Shown here: in pieces, positions 13,096 through 15,222 of the stretch
Position numbering within the stretch: the stretch's first letter is position 1
Layout of the letters: each line of letters opens with the position of its first letter
DNA from: Chloroflexota bacterium
GTDB lineage: Bacteria; Chloroflexota; Limnocylindria; QHBO01
Reading direction: 5' to 3'
DNA: 15,222 bases
Assembly (NCBI GenBank): GCA_013697395.1
Contig: JACCWY010000354.1
Span: 1 to 15,222, forward strand
Program-made: the position numbers and the translations under genes
The notes under the pieces: generated by a model
Told to the model about the DNA's origin: nothing
The model's database searches: none
Seen by the model: only the letters and a program-made list of their open reading frames with translations

Positions 13096-13824
13096 TTAGG
13101 TCCCTGACTCCTCCGCATCGGCGTCGCCCCATGGGCCGAAGCCTCCGCGATGCCCGTGTCGGCCAGCGGGGAAACCGTCGAGCTGGCCGCCCTCGTCGAG
13201 CCACGTCGTCAGCCGCTCGATCACCGCGTCGGCGCGCTCCTGGTCCATGCCCTCGGCCACGGCAGCGTCGAGGTCCGCCTGGACGGCGGCCACGATGGAC
13301 GCCTTGACGTCGTCGTAGGCAACGCCCTCCTCGACGGCCAGCGCCTCGAGCGACTCGGCATCGCCCAGCCGCTCGATGAGCCCCGCGCTGTCGATGCCGA
13401 GCGCGGTCGCGGCAGCCTCGAGGACGTCGCCGCCCAGGAAGCCGTGGCCCACTCCGTGGCCCAGCCCGTGGCCCAGCCCGTGGCCGAACCCGAGCTTGAA
13501 GGCGCCGCCGAAGGCGCAGCCGGAGCCGTCGTAGGCCTCGATCCGCTCGCGGACGTCGGCCGCCCGTTCCTCGGTCACATCGCCGGCGGCGACTGCTGCG
13601 TCGAGCGCGGCGTTCGCGGCCGCCTTGCCGGCGGCGACGACCTCGTCGCGAGTCGAGCCCAGCTCGGTGGCGAAGGCGTCCATGAACGTGTCGCAGTAGG
13701 CGCCGACGTCCGTATCGGTCTCGGTGCCGTCGTCCTGCGCCAACGCGGAGCCGATGAGGGTGCCGCCCACCAGGGCAGACAGGATGAGCGCGCCCGCCGC
13801 GCCGAGAATCTTCGTGAGTCGCAT
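13096..13824 (-). CDS. Secreted Gly-His-repeat protein of unknown function
   Basis: This protein of 242 residues has no recognised enzymatic family. Residues 1-30 are a Sec signal peptide (MRLTKILGAAGALILSALVG, cleavage probably after SALA). The mature part has a helical module (44-97) framed by Cys44 and Cys103. A low-complexity GHGLGHGLGHGVGHGF run follows, with histidines at 115, 119, 123 and 127. A second helical module (about 134-208, 'ALGIDSAGLIERLGDAESLE') is of the kind found repeated in secreted actinobacterial and Chloroflexota proteins. The tail, GRHGHRGGFG, carries two more histidines. Histidines spaced every four residues suggest metal binding, which is an inference. The start is ATG 13824, with GAGGA about 6 bases upstream. 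It is divergent from a two-component system 126 bp away, which probably regulates it. Confidence 0.82.
   Translation of the reverse strand: MRLTKILGAAGALILSALVGGTLIGSALAQDDGTETDTDVGAYCDTFMDAFATELGSTRDEVVAAGKAAANAALDAAVAAGDVTEERAADVRERIEAYDGSGCAFGGAFKLGFGHGLGHGLGHGVGHGFLGGDVLEAAATALGIDSAGLIERLGDAESLEALAVEEGVAYDDVKASIVAAVQADLDAAVAEGMDQERADAVIERLTTWLDEGGQLDGFPAGRHGHRGGFGPWGDADAEESGT
13442..13489 (-). repeat. 12-bp coding minisatellite encoding G-x-G-H
   Basis: Four head-to-tail 12-base units on the plus strand begin CCGTGGCC at 13442, 13454, 13466 and 13478. Differences are confined mainly to the last bases. Each unit encodes one GLGH-type tetrapeptide of the secreted protein. The low divergence suggests recent expansion by slippage, so copy number may vary between strains. 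Confidence 0.8.
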
Positions 13825-13861
13825 GGTGATGGTTCCTCGCGTGATGTCGGGTCGATGTCGC

Positions 13862-13916
13862 AAGGATCGCGCCGACCCGTGAAGATCGCGCCAAGATGAC
13901 TGCCACGGCTCTTCAC
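13862..13916. promoter_or_regulatory. Candidate operator between the Gly-His protein and the response regulator
   Basis: In the 126-bp divergent gap, AAGGATCGCGCC (13862) recurs as AAGATCGCGCC (13882), and AAGAT recurs again at 13893, 11 bases further. This is one helical turn, the usual half-site spacing for OmpR-type regulators. A 7-bp inverted repeat, GTGAAGA (13879-13885) and TCTTCAC (13910-13916), overlaps it, and its right arm sits near the -35 position of the regulator promoter. This suits autoregulation plus control of the divergent gene. It is inference from pattern only. Confidence 0.4.
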
Positions 13917-13938
13917 ATCGTCTGAATCGGTCCACGCG

Positions 13939-13950
13939 TAGGATGCGCCG
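13939..13950 (+). promoter_or_regulatory. Leaderless promoter (-10 TAGGAT) of the response regulator gene
   Basis: TAGGAT at 13939-13944 lies 6 bases before ATG 13951. There is no Shine-Dalgarno. The -35 position (about 13916-13921) has no TTGACA likeness, as expected for an activator-dependent promoter. Confidence 0.6.
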
Positions 13951-14664
13951 ATGAGCGCACGGATCCTGGTCGTCGAGGACGAGCCACAGCTGCGAAACCT
14001 GCTGCGCCTCTACCTCGAGCGTGACGGGCATCACGTGACGGATGCCGGCAACGGTCCCGCCGCCCTGGCCGCGTATGACGCTGATGGCGCCGACCTGGTG
14101 ATCCTGGACCTCATGCTGCCCGGGATGCAGGGCGAAACGGTGCTGGAGGCCCTCCGCGACGCGGGTGACGTGCCGGTGCTCATCACCTCGGCCAGGCGCA
14201 GCGACGCGGAGCGCATTGCCGGGCTGCGCGCCGGGGCCGACGACTACCTCGCCAAGCCGTTCAACCCCCACGAGCTGACCGCCCGGGTCGCGGCGATCCT
14301 GCGCCGAACGAAGAGCACGGCGTCGGACGGGCGCCCGCCGATCCTGAGCGTGAGCGGCGGACGGCTCGTGCTCGATCCCGGCTCGCGCCGCTACACGCTC
14401 GCATCCGGCGCCAGCGGGCGACTGACGCCGGGCGAGTCGTCGCTGCTGGAGGCGCTGGCCGCACGACCCGGCGCGGTCCTGACGCGCCAGCAGCTCCTCG
14501 ACGTCGTCGCTCGCCGGCCGGACGAGGTGTACGAGCGGGTCGTCGACGTCCACGTCGCCAACCTGCGCCGCAAGCTCGATGACGATCCGGGTGACCCCTG
14601 GCTGATCGAGACCGTCCCGGCCAGCGGGTACCGGCTCCTCGCCGTCCCGGATCCACGGCCGTGA
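13951..14664 (+). CDS. OmpR/PhoB-family DNA-binding response regulator
   Basis: This 237-residue regulator has a receiver domain (4-118) with the acidic pocket Glu9-Asp10, phosphoacceptor Asp53 (LVILDLMLPG), Thr79 (LITSARR) and Lys102 ('DDYLAKPFNP'). The C-terminal winged helix (about 132-232) has the 'LTPGESSLLEALAARPGAVLTRQQLLD' block, the recognition-helix region 'VDVHVANLRRKLDDDPG' and the closing 'IETVPASGYRL' hairpin. All phosphorylation residues are intact. Once phosphorylated by its partner kinase it should bind direct-repeat DNA. Its stop overlaps the kinase start (TGATG), so they form one operon. The divergent secreted Gly-His protein is the obvious candidate target. The inducing signal cannot be read from the sequence. 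Confidence 0.95.
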   Translation: MSARILVVEDEPQLRNLLRLYLERDGHHVTDAGNGPAALAAYDADGADLVILDLMLPGMQGETVLEALRDAGDVPVLITSARRSDAERIAGLRAGADDYLAKPFNPHELTARVAAILRRTKSTASDGRPPILSVSGGRLVLDPGSRRYTLASGASGRLTPGESSLLEALAARPGAVLTRQQLLDVVARRPDEVYERVVDVHVANLRRKLDDDPGDPWLIETVPASGYRLLAVPDPRP

Positions 14665-15222
14665 TGCGCGGCCGGCCGCTCGCGATCCGCCTTGCGGTCC
14701 TGATGGCCGCGGTCGTGATCGTAGTGCTCCTGGCAGCCGGCTGGGTCGTGAACCGCGCCGCGTCTCAGTCGTTGGAGGAGACCCTCGGCCCGCGCGACGA
14801 GCAGCGCCTCGATCTCGCCGTGGCGGTGGTCGAAGAGGCGCTCGAGCGCGACGTCGGCGGCAGGCCGCTGCGCTTCCTGCTTCAGCAGATCGCCGGGGAA
14901 AGCCACGGGTCCGTGCGGATCACCGATGCGTCCGGGGCGCTCGTGGCCGAGGCCGGCCGCTTGCCACCGCAGGCGGGTGAGACGGCGACGCTGGCACGCG
15001 ACCTGTCGCAGGCCGCGGGTGGCGGGACGTTCGAGCTGGTGGTGCCGAGCGTGGAGGCACCGTTCGTGCGCACGTTCAACGCCGCGCTGCTCCTGACCGG
15101 CATCGTCGCGGTCGCGGCGCTGCTCATCGCCGCGGCCGTCGTGGCGAGCCGGCTCACGCGGCCGTTGCGGGAGGTGACCGAGGCGGCCCGCCGGCTTGGT
15201 GGCGGCGACCTGGGCGCGAGGG
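14664..15222 (+). CDS. Sensor histidine kinase, N-terminal part (cut by window end)
   Basis: This frame runs from ATG 14664 to the window end (186 residues visible). It begins with a basic start (MRGRPLAIRL), transmembrane helix 1 (about 9-29), an extracytoplasmic sensor region of about 110 residues (30-138), helix 2 (139-162) and the start of a HAMP linker: 'SRLTRPLREVTEAARRLGGG', with the conserved Pro167. The dimerisation/His and ATPase domains lie beyond the window, so kinase identity rests on topology, the HAMP motif and position directly after an OmpR-type regulator. The sensor region has 'SVRITDASGALVAEAG', reminiscent of a small PAS/Cache-like fold. It has few His and no Cys, so no obvious metal site is visible. 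An in-frame GTG at 14661 is an alternative start. Confidence 0.88.
   Translation, partial: MRGRPLAIRLAVLMAAVVIVVLLAAGWVVNRAASQSLEETLGPRDEQRLDLAVAVVEEALERDVGGRPLRFLLQQIAGESHGSVRITDASGALVAEAGRLPPQAGETATLARDLSQAAGGGTFELVVPSVEAPFVRTFNAALLLTGIVAVAALLIAAAVVASRLTRPLREVTEAARRLGGGDLGAR

Noticed and set aside
13439..13490. Possible CRISPR-like or VNTR array
   Set aside because: The 12-base units are contiguous without spacers and are in frame within a coding sequence, so this is a coding tandem repeat and not a CRISPR array.
13825..14553. Upstream extension of the Gly-His protein frame into the response regulator gene
   Set aside because: The signal peptide begins at ATG 13824 with a GAGGA site. The extension is antisense to an intact response regulator.

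Overview
The window is GC-rich, gene-dense bacterial DNA with almost no intergenic space. It looks chromosomal: there are no transposases, phage genes, CRISPR arrays, tRNAs or rRNAs. An F420-dependent oxidoreductase of the glucose-6-phosphate dehydrogenase type, a DUF2277 protein, lipoprotein-anchored transport, frequent GTG starts and many apparently leaderless genes (a TAnnnT -10 box 6-7 bases before the start codon) point to a high-GC terrestrial lineage. Chloroflexota (Limnocylindria/Ellin6529-like) is my best guess, with Actinomycetota as the alternative. This is inferred from gene content only.

Layout, left to right. (1) 1-1558 (+): the C-terminus of an LCCL-domain protein, a double-GNAT acetyltransferase and a small GlsB/YeaQ membrane protein, closed by a clear hairpin-plus-T terminator. 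(2) 1631-4515 (+): a leaderless operon with a PaaG-like crotonase, a 3-hydroxyacyl-CoA dehydrogenase and a HAD phosphatase, then a leaderless DUF2277 gene. (3) 4566-8893 (-): PotC-like and PotB-like permeases, a PotD-like lipoprotein and a PuuB-like FAD amine oxidoreductase. Read 5'->3' on the minus strand the order is oxidase, binding protein, permease, permease, with no ATPase. (4) 8932-11866 (+): an acetyl-CoA acyltransferase divergent from the oxidase, followed by an overlapping unknown lipoprotein and an MFS transporter. (5) 11817-12842 (-): the F420-dependent enzyme, whose 3' end overlaps the MFS gene by 50 bp. (6) 12843-13095: the largest gene-free stretch (253 bp), which holds a duplicated hairpin element and a strong terminator-like hairpin. 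(7) 13096-15222: a secreted Gly-His-repeat protein (-) divergent from an OmpR-type response regulator and its sensor kinase (+, cut by the window end).

How the genes may work together. The crotonase, dehydrogenase and thiolase supply hydration or isomerisation, oxidation and thiolysis, the lower half of a beta-oxidation or phenylacetate-type pathway, although the thiolase sits about 5 kb away behind another promoter. The importer and amine oxidase together suggest uptake and oxidation of a polyamine or similar amine, with a shared ATPase encoded elsewhere. The two-component system probably controls its divergent secreted His-rich neighbour. The features most worth a second look are that secreted protein and its control region, the duplicated covarying hairpin element at 12893-13030, and the consistent leaderless promoter architecture.
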